64,000 nt of DNA. Origin: CAIWHR01 sp963816925. Its GTDB lineage: Bacteria > Pseudomonadota > Gammaproteobacteria > Burkholderiales > Casimicrobiaceae. This document shows positions 45,527 through 54,146 of the stretch, piece by piece. A model generated the notes under the pieces. The model searched no databases. It saw only the letters and a program-made list of their open reading frames with translations, and had not been told where the DNA came from. How positions within the stretch are numbered: the stretch's first letter is position 1; each line of letters begins with the position of its first letter. Made by a program: the position numbers and the translations under genes. Where the stretch lies: assembly GCA_963816925.1 (NCBI GenBank), contig CAWFMY010000028.1:1-64000 (forward strand). The letters are read 5' to 3'.

Positions 45527-47216
45527 ATGACCGAGACCGTCAATGTGAGTCCGGCCGCACGATCGCGCCTCCGGATCGGCGAGTGGTGGGCCGATTCCGC
45601 GACCGACGAGCTCTGCCGCGGTGACGCGACCGTGCGGATCGAGCCGAAGGCGATGGAGGTCCTGATGCTGCTCGCCGACCGGGCCGGCCAGGTCGTGCGG
45701 CGGGAGGAGCTTTTCGCCGGCGTCTGGCCCGGTGTGGTCGTCGGCGACGAAGCGTTGACCCAGAGCGTCATCAAGCTGCGCAAGGCCCTCGGCGACAACG
45801 CGCGCTCCCCGTCCTACATCGAGACCATCTCGAAGCGCGGCTATCGGTTGATTGCTCCCGTGCGCCGAGGCGAAACCGCCGCGGGCGAGCCTGCCCGGGC
45901 TTGCGCCAACTCCGTCCATCGCCAGGGGCGCGCGAAAGCGCGTCGTTTGGTCCGCGCTGATCGCAACCATCCTGATCGCGACGGCGGGCGCCTTCTATCT
46001 TTTCCGCCCGGTATCGGGCGCGGCCGTGAACGCGGGCATCGACGCCGCCGCGGACCTCCGCCAATCACCCCTCACGGTCGCAGTCCTGCCGTTCGAGTCG
46101 CTTGGACCTGGCGGCGAGCAGGCGTATCTGGCGCTCGGCATCAGCGACGACCTCATGACCGATCTCTCCCGCCTTCCGGGCTTGCGCGTGATCCGGATGT
46201 CCGGCGCGGCGCCTGTCAACCCGGTGGCGCGAAGCGCTCGCTATCTCGTCTCGGGCAGCGTCCAGCACGCTTCCGACTCGCTGCGGATCAACATCCGATT
46301 GATCGATGCCGAGACGAACCAGCAGTTGTGGTCCGAGCGGTTCGAGCGCCCGTTCGGTGATCTGTTCGCCGTTCAGGAGGACATGGTCCGCAGGCTGACG
46401 GACCTGTTGCCCGGAAAGCTCGCCGACGCCGCGCGGCAGCGGTCGGCACGGCGCGACACCGGCAGCCTCGAGGCGTACGACCTCTTCCTGCGCGGGCAGG
46501 CGCTGCTTCTCGTACGCCGGGTCGAGGAGAACGATCAGGCCCGCGCCATGTACCGGAAAGCGCTGGAACTGGACCCGAAGTTCGCGCGTGCGTACGCCGG
46601 TCTCGCGATGACCTACGCCATGGACTATCGCCTGCGGCGTTCCGTTGACACCGCACCTGCGCTCGCGCGGGCGCTGGAGCTCGCCGAAACGGCAAAGCTG
46701 ATCGATCCTGACAACCCGGAAATCCATTGGGCGCTCGGATTCGTCCACGCGCAAGGCGGCCGTCACGACCTGGCGATCCGGTCGCTGGAGCGCGCAATCG
46801 AGCTGAATCGCTCGTTCGCGGACGCCTACGCGCTCCTGGGCGGCATCTACACCTACGTCGGGCAGCCGGCGAGGTCGATTCCGCTGTTGCGCACGGCGCT
46901 GCGGCTCAATCCCGACGGCGGATACCTGTACTTCCTGTTGCTGGGGCGGGCATACCTGTTCGAGAACGACGTCGAGCAGGCGCTGATCAATCTGCGCGAG
47001 GCGTCCGCGCGAAATCCCGTCGATCTCGAAACTCGCGTCTACCTCGCGGCGACGCTGGCGGCGGCCGGAGATCGTGCCGCCGCAGAATGGGCGGCCGAGG
47101 AAGTCCGCGCGCTGCAGGCCGACTTTTCGCCGCAACGCTGGTTCGCGACCTACCCCCTCGCCAGTCCAAGACACCGGGACAGGCTGGCCGAACTCCTGGC
47201 GAAGGCCGGGCTGTAG
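45527..47216 (+). CDS. Membrane-bound winged-helix TPR regulator (CadC-like), frameshifted in this sequence
   Basis: About 562 residues after removing one base near 45865-45890. The N-terminal OmpR/PhoB-type winged helix (residues about 20-110: VRIEPKAMEVLMLLADRAGQVVRREEL ending ISKRGYRLIAPV) precedes a single membrane helix (VVWSALIATILIATAGAFYLF). A FlgO/TolB-like domain follows (LTVAVLPFESLGPGGEQAYLALGISDDLMTDLSRLPGLRV), then several TPR repeats in the last 300 residues. Such proteins bind DNA while anchored in the membrane and sense periplasmic or envelope signals. A GTG at 45524 is an alternative start. Confidence 0.85.
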
Positions 47217-47220
47217 GGCT

Positions 47221-47261
47221 GGAAAAACAAACGCCGGCACCGGAGTTCCGGATGCCGGCGT
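47221..47261 (-). terminator. Rho-independent terminator of rpoH
   Basis: On the minus strand the stem ACGCCGGCA and its complement, with an inner CCGG/CCGG stem, is followed by TTGTTTTT. It lies 20 bases after the rpoH stop and just after the stop of the convergent TPR regulator; it may act on both. Confidence 0.85.
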
Positions 47262-47280
47262 TGCGCGGTGCGTCGTGCGA

Positions 47281-48138
47281 TCAGCTTGCCGCCATCTGCA
47301 CTTTCATGGTCTTGATGGCCTTGCTCTCGATCTGGCGGATCCGCTCGGCGGAAACGCCGTACTCGGTCGCCAGGTCCTGCAGCGTCGCCGGGTCGTCCTC
47401 GCGCAGCCAGCGGGCCTCGATGATCCGGCGGCTGCGGTCGTCGAGCTTCGCGAGCGCGCGCGTGAGCCCCGCGGAGCGGTTCCTTGCGGTTTCCTCGCGC
47501 TCCAGAATCTGCACCGGCTCATCCTCGCGGTCGGTCAGCCAGTCGATCGGCGATACCGACGCACCGTCCTCGTCGGTCGTCTGCGGGTCGAGCGCGATGT
47601 CGCGTCCCGAGAGGCGCGTTTCCATCTCGACGACCTCCTCGGGCTTCACGCCGAGGTCCTTCGCGATCGCCCGGGCTTCGTCCGGCGAGAGGCTCGCGCT
47701 CGACTTCTTCATGCTGCGCAGGTTGAAGAAGAGCTTGCGCTGCGCCTTGGTGGTCGCGACCTTCACGAGCCGCCAGTTGCGCAGGATGTATTCGTGGATT
47801 TCGGCGCGGATCCAGTGCAGCGCGAACGACACGAGGCGCACGCCGCGTTCGGGATCGAACCGGCGCACCGCCTTCATGAGGCCGACATTGCCTTCCTGGA
47901 TCAGGTCGGCCTGCGGCAAGCCGTAGCCGCGGTATTGGCGGCTGACGGCGACGACCAGCCGCAGGTGCGACATCACGAGCTCGCGCGCCGCGACGACGTC
48001 GTTGTCGCGCTGGAGCCGGCGCCCGAGGGCGGTCTCCTGCTCCGCCGTCAGCAGCGGGAAGCGGTTGACCGCCTGGATGTAGTGATCCAGGCTCCCCAGC
48101 GACGAAGGGGTGGGGAACGTCAACGCGGTTCCGGTCAT
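47281..48138 (-). CDS. rpoH: Heat-shock sigma factor RpoH (sigma-32)
   Basis: 285 residues. Region 2 (HLRLVVAVSRQYRGYGLPQADLIQEGN), the RpoH box (QRKLFFNLRSMKK) and region 4 (TLQDLATEYGVSAERIRQIESKAIKTMK) are all present. The RpoH box distinguishes it from other sigma-70 proteins. It directs transcription of chaperone and protease genes. A perfect CIRCE operator overlapping the predicted promoter sits 65 bases upstream, so the HrcA repressor probably controls it; hrcA itself is not in the window. A terminator follows. Confidence 0.97.
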   Translation of the reverse strand: MTGTALTFPTPSSLGSLDHYIQAVNRFPLLTAEQETALGRRLQRDNDVVAARELVMSHLRLVVAVSRQYRGYGLPQADLIQEGNVGLMKAVRRFDPERGVRLVSFALHWIRAEIHEYILRNWRLVKVATTKAQRKLFFNLRSMKKSSASLSPDEARAIAKDLGVKPEEVVEMETRLSGRDIALDPQTTDEDGASVSPIDWLTDREDEPVQILEREETARNRSAGLTRALAKLDDRSRRIIEARWLREDDPATLQDLATEYGVSAERIRQIESKAIKTMKVQMAAS

Positions 48139-48199
48139 GTTCGATCTCCTTGGTCAAAGGGCCAGCGGCGGGGCTTCCGTCCCGCTGCTGGTGAGGCCA

Positions 48200-48229
48200 A
48201 TTTTAGCACTCGGGCGATATGAGTGCTAA
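48200..48229 (-). promoter_or_regulatory. Predicted rpoH promoter
   Basis: On the minus strand TTAGCA (48229-48224) and TAAAAT (48205-48200) are separated by 18 bases. The two boxes fall in the two arms of the CIRCE element, so repressor binding would block polymerase. The leader before the ATG would be about 55 bases. Confidence 0.6.
48203..48229. promoter_or_regulatory. CIRCE operator (HrcA-binding site) upstream of rpoH
   Basis: TTAGCACTC-N9-GAGTGCTAA, an exact match to the CIRCE consensus on both arms with the standard nine-base spacer. It lies 65 bases upstream of the rpoH ATG. CIRCE is the DNA target of HrcA, which normally represses groESL and dnaK operons. Confidence 0.92.
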
Positions 48230-48511
48230 GGCGGGCGGTTAGTTCCCGAGGGATTTGATCGGGTATACGGGACGCAGGCGGGCTTGCGACGCCCGGAAAC
48301 CGGTGCCCGCGGCCGTGACGGTGGACGGGCTCGGCGCGACGGGAAGGCCTCGGCTAGCGGGAGTTAGCGCCGGAGTGATCGCCCACATTGATACGCTGGG
48401 CGCCGGGCGTCGGGTTCGCGGCCTTTCAGCCGCTACCGCCCGGAAGTCCGGTGAGACGGACGCCCGGATCCGTGGGATGGAGTGCGGCCTCCGCGCCGTC
48501 GATGCAAACCG
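48230..48511. other. rpoH-ftsY intergenic region
   Basis: With the CIRCE area this gap is 373 bases. Beyond the rpoH promoter I see no gene, RNA or clear repeat. The open frames that cross it continue into ftsY on the wrong strand and are shadows. Confidence 0.5.
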
Positions 48512-49450
48512 CTACCCGATCAGCGCGTCGACGAAATCGGCGGCGACGAAGGGCTTCATGTCGTCCACGCCCTCGCCGACGCCGATGAACCGCACCGGCA
48601 CCGGGTGCTCACGGGCGATCGCCGCGACGATCCCGCCTTTCGCCGTGCCGTCGAGCTTGGTCAGCACGAGACCGGTCAGCCCGAGCGCGGCATCGAACGC
48701 CCGCACCTGGGCGAGCCCGTTCTGGCCGGTGTTGGCGTCGAGCACCAGCAGCGTCTCGTGCGGCGCGGCAGCGTCGGTTTTCCGGATGACGCGCTGCACC
48801 TTGCGGATTTCGTCCATCAGGTGAAGCTGGGTCGGCAGCCGGCCGGCGGTATCGGCCAGCACCACGTCGATCCGGCGCGCCTTCGCCGCGCTGATCGCGT
48901 CGAACATCACGGCCGCCGGGTCTCCGCTGTCCTGCGCGATCACGGCGACGCCATTCCTCTCGCCCCACACGGCAAGCTGCTCGCGCGCCGCGGCCCGGAA
49001 CGTGTCGCCGGCAGCGAGCAGGACGGACAATCCCTGCAGCTGCAATGTCTTGGCGAGCTTGCCGATCGAGGTCGTCTTGCCGGCGCCGTTCACGCCCGCG
49101 AGCATGATCACCCACGGCCGCGCGGCGCCCACGACGAGCGGCTTCTCGAGCGGGGCAAGGAGATCGACGAGCGACGCCTTCAGCATCGATTTCGGGTCGC
49201 CCTTCCCGCCGGCGCGTTTCCAGCGTGCCTGCAAGTCCAGGACGATCGTGGCGGTCGCGGCGACGCCGAGGTCGGACGTCAGGAGCGCATCTTCGATCGC
49301 GTCCAGGGTTTCATCGTCGAGCGCAGGCCTGCGCAAGGCCGACACGATCGCGCCCCCCAATTTCTCCCGCGAACGCGCGAGACCCTCCTTCAGCCGCTCG
49401 CTCCAGGACTTGACGTCGGCGGCGCTGTCGCGCTTGAAGAGGTCGAACAA
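48512..49450 (-). CDS. ftsY: Signal recognition particle receptor FtsY
   Basis: 312 residues with the NG domain: the helical N domain (KLGGAIVSALRRPALDDETLDAIEDALL), G1 GVNGAGKTTSIGKLA, G3 DTAGR and TKLDGTAKGG. The long acidic A domain of E. coli FtsY is absent; the N-terminal tail (MFDLFKRDSAADVKSW) may be an amphipathic membrane contact. It docks ribosome-SRP complexes at the membrane. It is divergent from rsmD; ftsE and ftsX are not adjacent. Confidence 0.97.
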   Translation of the reverse strand: MFDLFKRDSAADVKSWSERLKEGLARSREKLGGAIVSALRRPALDDETLDAIEDALLTSDLGVAATATIVLDLQARWKRAGGKGDPKSMLKASLVDLLAPLEKPLVVGAARPWVIMLAGVNGAGKTTSIGKLAKTLQLQGLSVLLAAGDTFRAAAREQLAVWGERNGVAVIAQDSGDPAAVMFDAISAAKARRIDVVLADTAGRLPTQLHLMDEIRKVQRVIRKTDAAAPHETLLVLDANTGQNGLAQVRAFDAALGLTGLVLTKLDGTAKGGIVAAIAREHPVPVRFIGVGEGVDDMKPFVAADFVDALIG

Positions 49451-49589
49451 GGGGGAGCCGTGAAGGAAAGAAGCGAGGTTGCGCAGGCAAAATGACGCGC
49501 GCGCGAAGGCGCCGCGGCGGCAAAGCTATAATTTTACCCGTTTGCAACGCATCGCCCGCGCCCCCCAAGCGGGGCGCCTCCGGATACCC

Positions 49590-50150
49590 TTGCCTACGCC
49601 TGACGCGAATCGTGTGCGCATCATCGGCGGCGCCTTCCGGCGACGCGTCGTGCGGTTTCCCGCCGCCGACGGCTTGCGTCCCACGCCGGACCGGGTTCGC
49701 GAAACGTTGTTCAACTGGCTCGGACAGGATCTGACGGGTAAACGCTGCCTGGATCTTTATGCGGGATCGGGAGCGCTGTCCCTCGAAGCCGCATCGCGCG
49801 GCGCGTCGCTGGCGGTCGCGGTCGACAGGAGCCGGGTCCTGATCGATGCCCTGAGGACGACCGGCGCACAACTCGGCGCGGACGTGCTCGAGGCGCAGGT
49901 GGGAGATGCGCGGGCGTTCCTGCACTCCGAGCGCCGCTTGTTCGACGTGATCTTCGCCGACCCGCCCTTTCGCGACGATCCCTGGCCCTGGCTTCTTCCT
50001 GCGGCGCTCGCGCGGCTCGCGCCGGACGGGTTCATCTACGCCGAAGCTGGCGCGCCGGTGGCGCCGCCGCCCGAACTGACCATATGGCGGCGCGACAGGG
50101 CGGGGCAGGTGCATTATCATCTTTTCGCCCGGCCGGGACCGGCGGCGTGA
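49590..50150 (+). CDS. rsmD: 16S rRNA (guanine-966-N2) methyltransferase RsmD
   Basis: 186 residues from a TTG at 49590 (MPTPDANRVRIIGGAFRRR). RVRIIGGAFRRRVVRFP, RPTPDRVRETLFNWL, the S-adenosylmethionine motif CLDLYAGSGALSLEAASRG and the catalytic FADPPF are family markers. It methylates N2 of G966 in 16S rRNA. The upstream in-frame TTG at 49479 would add 37 residues not seen in relatives. A TATAAT at 49527-49532 may be part of its promoter. coaD follows after four bases. Confidence 0.93.
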   Translation: MPTPDANRVRIIGGAFRRRVVRFPAADGLRPTPDRVRETLFNWLGQDLTGKRCLDLYAGSGALSLEAASRGASLAVAVDRSRVLIDALRTTGAQLGADVLEAQVGDARAFLHSERRLFDVIFADPPFRDDPWPWLLPAALARLAPDGFIYAEAGAPVAPPPELTIWRRDRAGQVHYHLFARPGPAA

Positions 50151-50154
50151 TCCC

Positions 50155-50640
50155 ATGCTCAAGGTCATCTACCCAGGCACGTTCGACCCAATGACCCGCG
50201 GACACGAGGACATCGTGCGCCGCGCGGCGCGGCTTTTCGACCGCGTCGTCATCGGCGTCGCGGACAGCGAGTCGAAGCGGCCGTACTTCACGACGGACGA
50301 GCGCGTCGCCATGGCGCGCGCCGTTCTCTCGCCCTATGCAAACGTCGAGGTGGCGTCGTTCTCGACGCTGCTCATGGATTTCGTCCACGCGCAGGGCGCC
50401 CGCGTGATCCTGCGCGGCCTGCGCGCGGCCTCGGATTTCGAGTACGAGTTCCAGATGGCGGGAATGAACCGGAACCTCTATCCCGATGTCGAAACGCTGT
50501 TCCTCACGCCGTCCGAGCAGTACATGTTCGTCTCGGCGACGATCGTGCGGGAAATCGCGAAGTTCGGCGGCGATGTCTCGGCGTTCGTGCACCCGATCGT
50601 CCTCGGCAAGCTCGCCGAAAAAGTCGCCCGCGAAAAATAG
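50155..50640 (+). CDS. coaD: Pantetheine-phosphate adenylyltransferase
   Basis: 161 residues. YPGTFDPMTRGHEDIVRRA holds the nucleotidyltransferase T/HxGH motif; LRGLRAASDFEYEFQMAGMNR and YMFVSATIVREIAKFGGDVS are typical. It makes dephospho-CoA from phosphopantetheine and ATP. The order rsmD-coaD-ferredoxin is conserved in many proteobacteria. Confidence 0.97.
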   Translation: MLKVIYPGTFDPMTRGHEDIVRRAARLFDRVVIGVADSESKRPYFTTDERVAMARAVLSPYANVEVASFSTLLMDFVHAQGARVILRGLRAASDFEYEFQMAGMNRNLYPDVETLFLTPSEQYMFVSATIVREIAKFGGDVSAFVHPIVLGKLAEKVAREK

Positions 50641-50668
50641 CCGCCGGCCACCGCATCGAATCCAATCC

Positions 50669-50929
50669 ATGTCGCTGATCATCACCGACGAGTGCATCAA
50701 CTGCGACGTCTGCGAACCCGAGTGCCCCAACGGCGCGATCTCGCAGGGGACGGAGATTTACGTCATCGATCCTTCGAAATGCACGGAATGCGTCGGCCAT
50801 TTCGACACGCCGCAGTGCGTCGAGGTATGCCCGGTCGACTGCATTCCGCTCGATCCCGCGCATGTCGAGACCCGGGAGCAGCTGCAGCGGAAATACGAAG
50901 GGTTGATGGCGGCGAAGGCATCGGGATGA
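50669..50929 (+). CDS. YfhL-family 2[4Fe-4S] ferredoxin
   Basis: 86 residues. Two cluster motifs are present: C-x2-C-x2-C-x3-C in CINCDVCEPECP, and the second, longer one in CTECVGHFDTPQCVEVCPVDC. The insertion in the second motif is typical of the YfhL/Alvin type. It transfers electrons at low potential; the partner is unknown. It is the last gene of rsmD-coaD-fdx and is followed 10 bases later by repeat copy B. Confidence 0.93.
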   Translation: MSLIITDECINCDVCEPECPNGAISQGTEIYVIDPSKCTECVGHFDTPQCVEVCPVDCIPLDPAHVETREQLQRKYEGLMAAKASG

Positions 50930-50939
50930 GCGGCGGAGA

Positions 50940-51049
50940 GGGGCCCCGAGCGCGCTAGTGCGCAGGGGATCGGAGCAATCGCGAATTCCCGAGGGCGGCC
51001 GACCCCGCGGAGCAACAACTGCAAACGGTTTCGCGGAGGCCGCGCTCGA
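50940..51049 (+). repeat. Dispersed intergenic repeat, copy B
   Basis: Shares four blocks with copy A at 17347: GGGGCCCCG (50940), GAGCAATCGCGA (50973), GGCCGACCCC (50997) and GCGGAGGCCG (51033). Like copy A it follows a plus-strand gene stop closely. It ends before the stop of the minus-strand dynamin-like gene. Confidence 0.6.
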
Positions 51050-51081
51050 ACCGCCGGCGTGACGCCTTGAACCGCCGACGC

Positions 51082-53076
51082 TCAGGCGTTCGCAGCCTGC
51101 GGCAAGGCGTCCGGACTCTGGATGATGGCGTCGATGGCGACGACCTCGCGCGCGAGCGCGCGAACCTGTGCGTTGAGCGCCTCCTCCTGCTGCTTGAGCT
51201 CGGAGAGGCGCTCCTCGAGCTCGCCGCTCGCGCGATGGATGCGCTTGATGCTGTCGAGGCGCCGCCGCAGCTGCAGGTGATGCTCCTTGACCTGCGTCTC
51301 GAGCGGTGACATCACCGCTTTCAGCCAGCTGTCGAGGTCGCGGTTCTCGATGTCGTAGACATGCTTCACGCGCGAGGCGATCGTCTCGAAGAAGCGCCGC
51401 ATCAGCGCGAACTTCGCCTTGCTCACCATGTTCCACAACGTGTTGAAATGCTGGTTGTACGCGCGCTCGAGCCGGTCGATCTCCTTCTGGTATTTCAGCA
51501 TCGAGAACGGCGCCGGGGTGTAGCGCTCGAGGCCTTGCTCCTTGGCGAAGCGCGCGTACATCGCGAGCATCATGTCGTGGATCTCGGCGCTCCGCCTCGC
51601 GGCCTCGTCGAAATCCCGACGGATCGTCGCGAAGAACTCGCTCATCGCGTCGCGGACGCCCTTGGTGAAGGGGCTGCTTTCGATGTGGCGACGGGTGCGG
51701 CTCGCATTCGTCCGCAGCGCGTCGAGCCCGACCACGTCGAAGAGCTCGTTTGTCTGCTGCGCGAACACGGTGCGAAGCGCGGTGAACCGCTGCAGCCCGC
51801 GCTCGAACAGGTCCTTTTCCTGGCGCACGCGGTCCATCATGTGCTCGACGACATCCTGGTTCTTGCCGCGCAGCGCGCGCAGCTCCATCGCCTGCTCGGC
51901 GATGCCGTTCTGCCGCGCGTCGAGCAGCGCGCGCACGCCGACGGCGAGCGCCTTCACCTCGGCCTGCGTCGCGGCGCCGACGATGTCGCGCTTCGCCGGA
52001 ATGAGCTTGCGCGACAGCGCGTCCTCGAGCACCGGCAGCCGGCTCTTCGCGAGCAGCGCGTCGTCGCCATTGACCTTCGCGAGCAGCGCTTTCTGCGCCG
52101 TGACCGCGAACACCTGCGCCGGCGGGACGCCGAGCATCTGCGCGGACGAGCGCACCTGGCGCTCGATTTCGGCGTCGACGTCCGCCTCGGTCTTCAACTC
52201 GTCCCAGAGCCCGTCGATCTTGTTCAGGATGACGATGCGCCCGGCGCGCGTCGCGGGGTCCTCACCGGCGAGGTGCCGGTTCCACACGTCGAGGTCCGTC
52301 TTGGTCACGCCGGCGTCGGCCGCGAGGATGAACAGCACCGCATGCGCGTTCGGAAGGAGGTTCAGCGTGAGCTCGGGCTCGGTGCCGATCGCGTTGAGTC
52401 CCGGCGTGTCGAGGATGACGAGGCCCTGCTGAAGCAGTGGATGCGGGAAATTGATGACGGCGTGCCGCCAGCACGGGATGTCGACCGCGCCCTCGCCCTC
52501 GGTTTCGAGCACCGACAGGAAATCCTCGTCCTCGTAGAGGCCGTACTTTCGCGCCAGCGCGACCGGCACGCGCTTCACCTGCGAGACGCGTGACAGCGCT
52601 TCGCTCATCCGGTCCGCGTTCGAAAGGTCGAGCGGGATCGTCACCCACTCGTCGGCGTAGTTCTTGAACTCGGCGACCGTCGCGTCCTTCAGCCGGGTCT
52701 CGATCGGCAGCAGGCGGATCGCCGGCGCGCGCGACGCGTCGTAGAGGAGCTCGGTCGGGCACATCGTGGTGCGGCCCGCCGACGACGGCAGGAGCCGCTG
52801 GCCGAAATCGGCGAAGAAGATCGCGTTGATGAGCTCCGATTTCCCCCGCGAGAATTCGGCCACGAACGCGACGACGAGCTTGTCCTGGTGCAGCCGCTCG
52901 AGCAGGCGCTGGACCTTGACGTCGATCTGGGCGTCGGCCAGGTCCTGCTGCGCCAGCCACTCGTGCAGCGCGGAAATGCCCGACGAAAGCCGCCGCCGCC
53001 AGTCGCTGTACGCCTCGAATCGCGCGGCGAGCTCGCGCGACGGGGCAAGGGCGCTTTCGGGGCGGGCCTGCGGCAT
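51082..53076 (-). CDS. Dynamin-like large GTPase
   Basis: 664 residues from the ATG at 53076. The G domain shows a changed G1 loop (AEFSRGKSEL, with A for the first G and E after the S), G3 DTPGLNA and G4 LNKIDG. The rest is helical with coiled-coil stretches (EELRALRGKNQDVVEHMM region and the C-terminal LEERLSELKQQEEALNAQV). Bacterial dynamin-like proteins remodel or protect membranes; the role here is unknown. No partner dynamin gene is adjacent. An ATG at 53136 would add 20 residues unlike the family. Confidence 0.85.
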   Translation of the reverse strand: MPQARPESALAPSRELAARFEAYSDWRRRLSSGISALHEWLAQQDLADAQIDVKVQRLLERLHQDKLVVAFVAEFSRGKSELINAIFFADFGQRLLPSSAGRTTMCPTELLYDASRAPAIRLLPIETRLKDATVAEFKNYADEWVTIPLDLSNADRMSEALSRVSQVKRVPVALARKYGLYEDEDFLSVLETEGEGAVDIPCWRHAVINFPHPLLQQGLVILDTPGLNAIGTEPELTLNLLPNAHAVLFILAADAGVTKTDLDVWNRHLAGEDPATRAGRIVILNKIDGLWDELKTEADVDAEIERQVRSSAQMLGVPPAQVFAVTAQKALLAKVNGDDALLAKSRLPVLEDALSRKLIPAKRDIVGAATQAEVKALAVGVRALLDARQNGIAEQAMELRALRGKNQDVVEHMMDRVRQEKDLFERGLQRFTALRTVFAQQTNELFDVVGLDALRTNASRTRRHIESSPFTKGVRDAMSEFFATIRRDFDEAARRSAEIHDMMLAMYARFAKEQGLERYTPAPFSMLKYQKEIDRLERAYNQHFNTLWNMVSKAKFALMRRFFETIASRVKHVYDIENRDLDSWLKAVMSPLETQVKEHHLQLRRRLDSIKRIHRASGELEERLSELKQQEEALNAQVRALAREVVAIDAIIQSPDALPQAANA

Positions 53077-53187
53077 GGACGTTCGAGCGAGCGTTGGAAA
53101 ACGGGAAAATTGAATTTTACACAGCAGGGTAAGCATTTACCGTGCCGAAAAGCAGTCCTGGCGCCCGGAAACGGCGCCGAATCGGCG

Positions 53188-54003
53188 TCAACGCTGGCAA
53201 CGGGGGCAATAGGTCGTTGCGCGCCCTCCTTGGCGCACCGATTTTATTGCAGTGCCGCAAATCCGGCAGGGCAGGCCCTCGCGGCCATAAACATAATAGT
53301 CGAGCTGGAAATACCCGGGCTCGCCGCGGCTGTCCACGTAGTCGCGCAGCGTCGATCCGCCTTTCGCAATGGCGTCCGCAAGCGTCTCGCGAACCGCGAC
53401 AAGCAGCCGGGAAAAGCGGGGCTTGGTCAGGCGGCCGGCGGCGACGGTGGGCCGGATTCCGGCGCGAAAGAGCGATTCGTTCGCGTAGATGTTGCCGACC
53501 CCGACGACGAGCCGGTTGTCCATCAGGGCGAGCTTGATGGCGGCCGTTCGGCGGCGCGTCGCGCCCCACAGGTAGGCGGCGTCGCATGCCGGGTCGAAGG
53601 GCTCGGGGCCGAGCGAGGCAAGCAACGGATGCGCGTCGGCAGGCGGGCGCAGCCACAGCAGGGCGCCGAACCGCCGCGGATCCCGGTAGCGCAGCGTGAC
53701 GCCCGAATCGAGCACGATGTCGAAGTGGTCGTGGGCCATCCGCGGGGGCGCACTCGTGAACGCGCGCAAGCTTCCCGTCATGCCCAGATGGAGGAGCAGG
53801 GTGTCCGGACCGACGCGGAAGAGCAGATATTTGCTCCGGCGGTCGATCGCGTCGATCGTGCGCCCGTCGAGATTCTTTTCGAGCGCGGCGGGAACCGGCC
53901 AGCGAAGGCGCCGGTCGTAGATTCTGGTAGCGACCACGCGGCGCCCGACGGCGAGCGGATGCAGTCCCCGGCGCGTGGTCTCGACTTCGGGCAGTTCCGG
54001 CAT
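53188..54003 (-). CDS. mutM: Formamidopyrimidine-DNA glycosylase
   Basis: 271 residues. The catalytic N-terminus MPELPEVETTRRGL, with Pro2 and Glu3, fixes the start at 54003. The helix-two-turn-helix region (NRLVVGVGNIYANESLFRAGI) and the C-terminal zinc finger (CRICGTAIKSVRQGGRATTYC) are complete. It excises 8-oxoguanine and other oxidised purines. It is divergent from the TPR gene, with which it is linked in many betaproteobacteria. Confidence 0.97.
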   Translation of the reverse strand: MPELPEVETTRRGLHPLAVGRRVVATRIYDRRLRWPVPAALEKNLDGRTIDAIDRRSKYLLFRVGPDTLLLHLGMTGSLRAFTSAPPRMAHDHFDIVLDSGVTLRYRDPRRFGALLWLRPPADAHPLLASLGPEPFDPACDAAYLWGATRRRTAAIKLALMDNRLVVGVGNIYANESLFRAGIRPTVAAGRLTKPRFSRLLVAVRETLADAIAKGGSTLRDYVDSRGEPGYFQLDYYVYGREGLPCRICGTAIKSVRQGGRATTYCPRCQR

Positions 54004-54146
54004 GACGGCAAAAAGCGGGGATTGGGCGCGTGGCGGGCACAAGATTGTTGCGCTGCCGAATATACCCTACACTCATTCGTAACCTGGCTCCCTTTTGCGC
54101 CCACGGGCGGCAGCGGGCGGCCGCATCTCAACGCGGGAAGTCCACC

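Noticed and set aside
48255..48824. 189-codon open frame downstream of the rpoH control region
   Set aside because: Most of it lies antisense to ftsY; the intergenic part has no coding signature.
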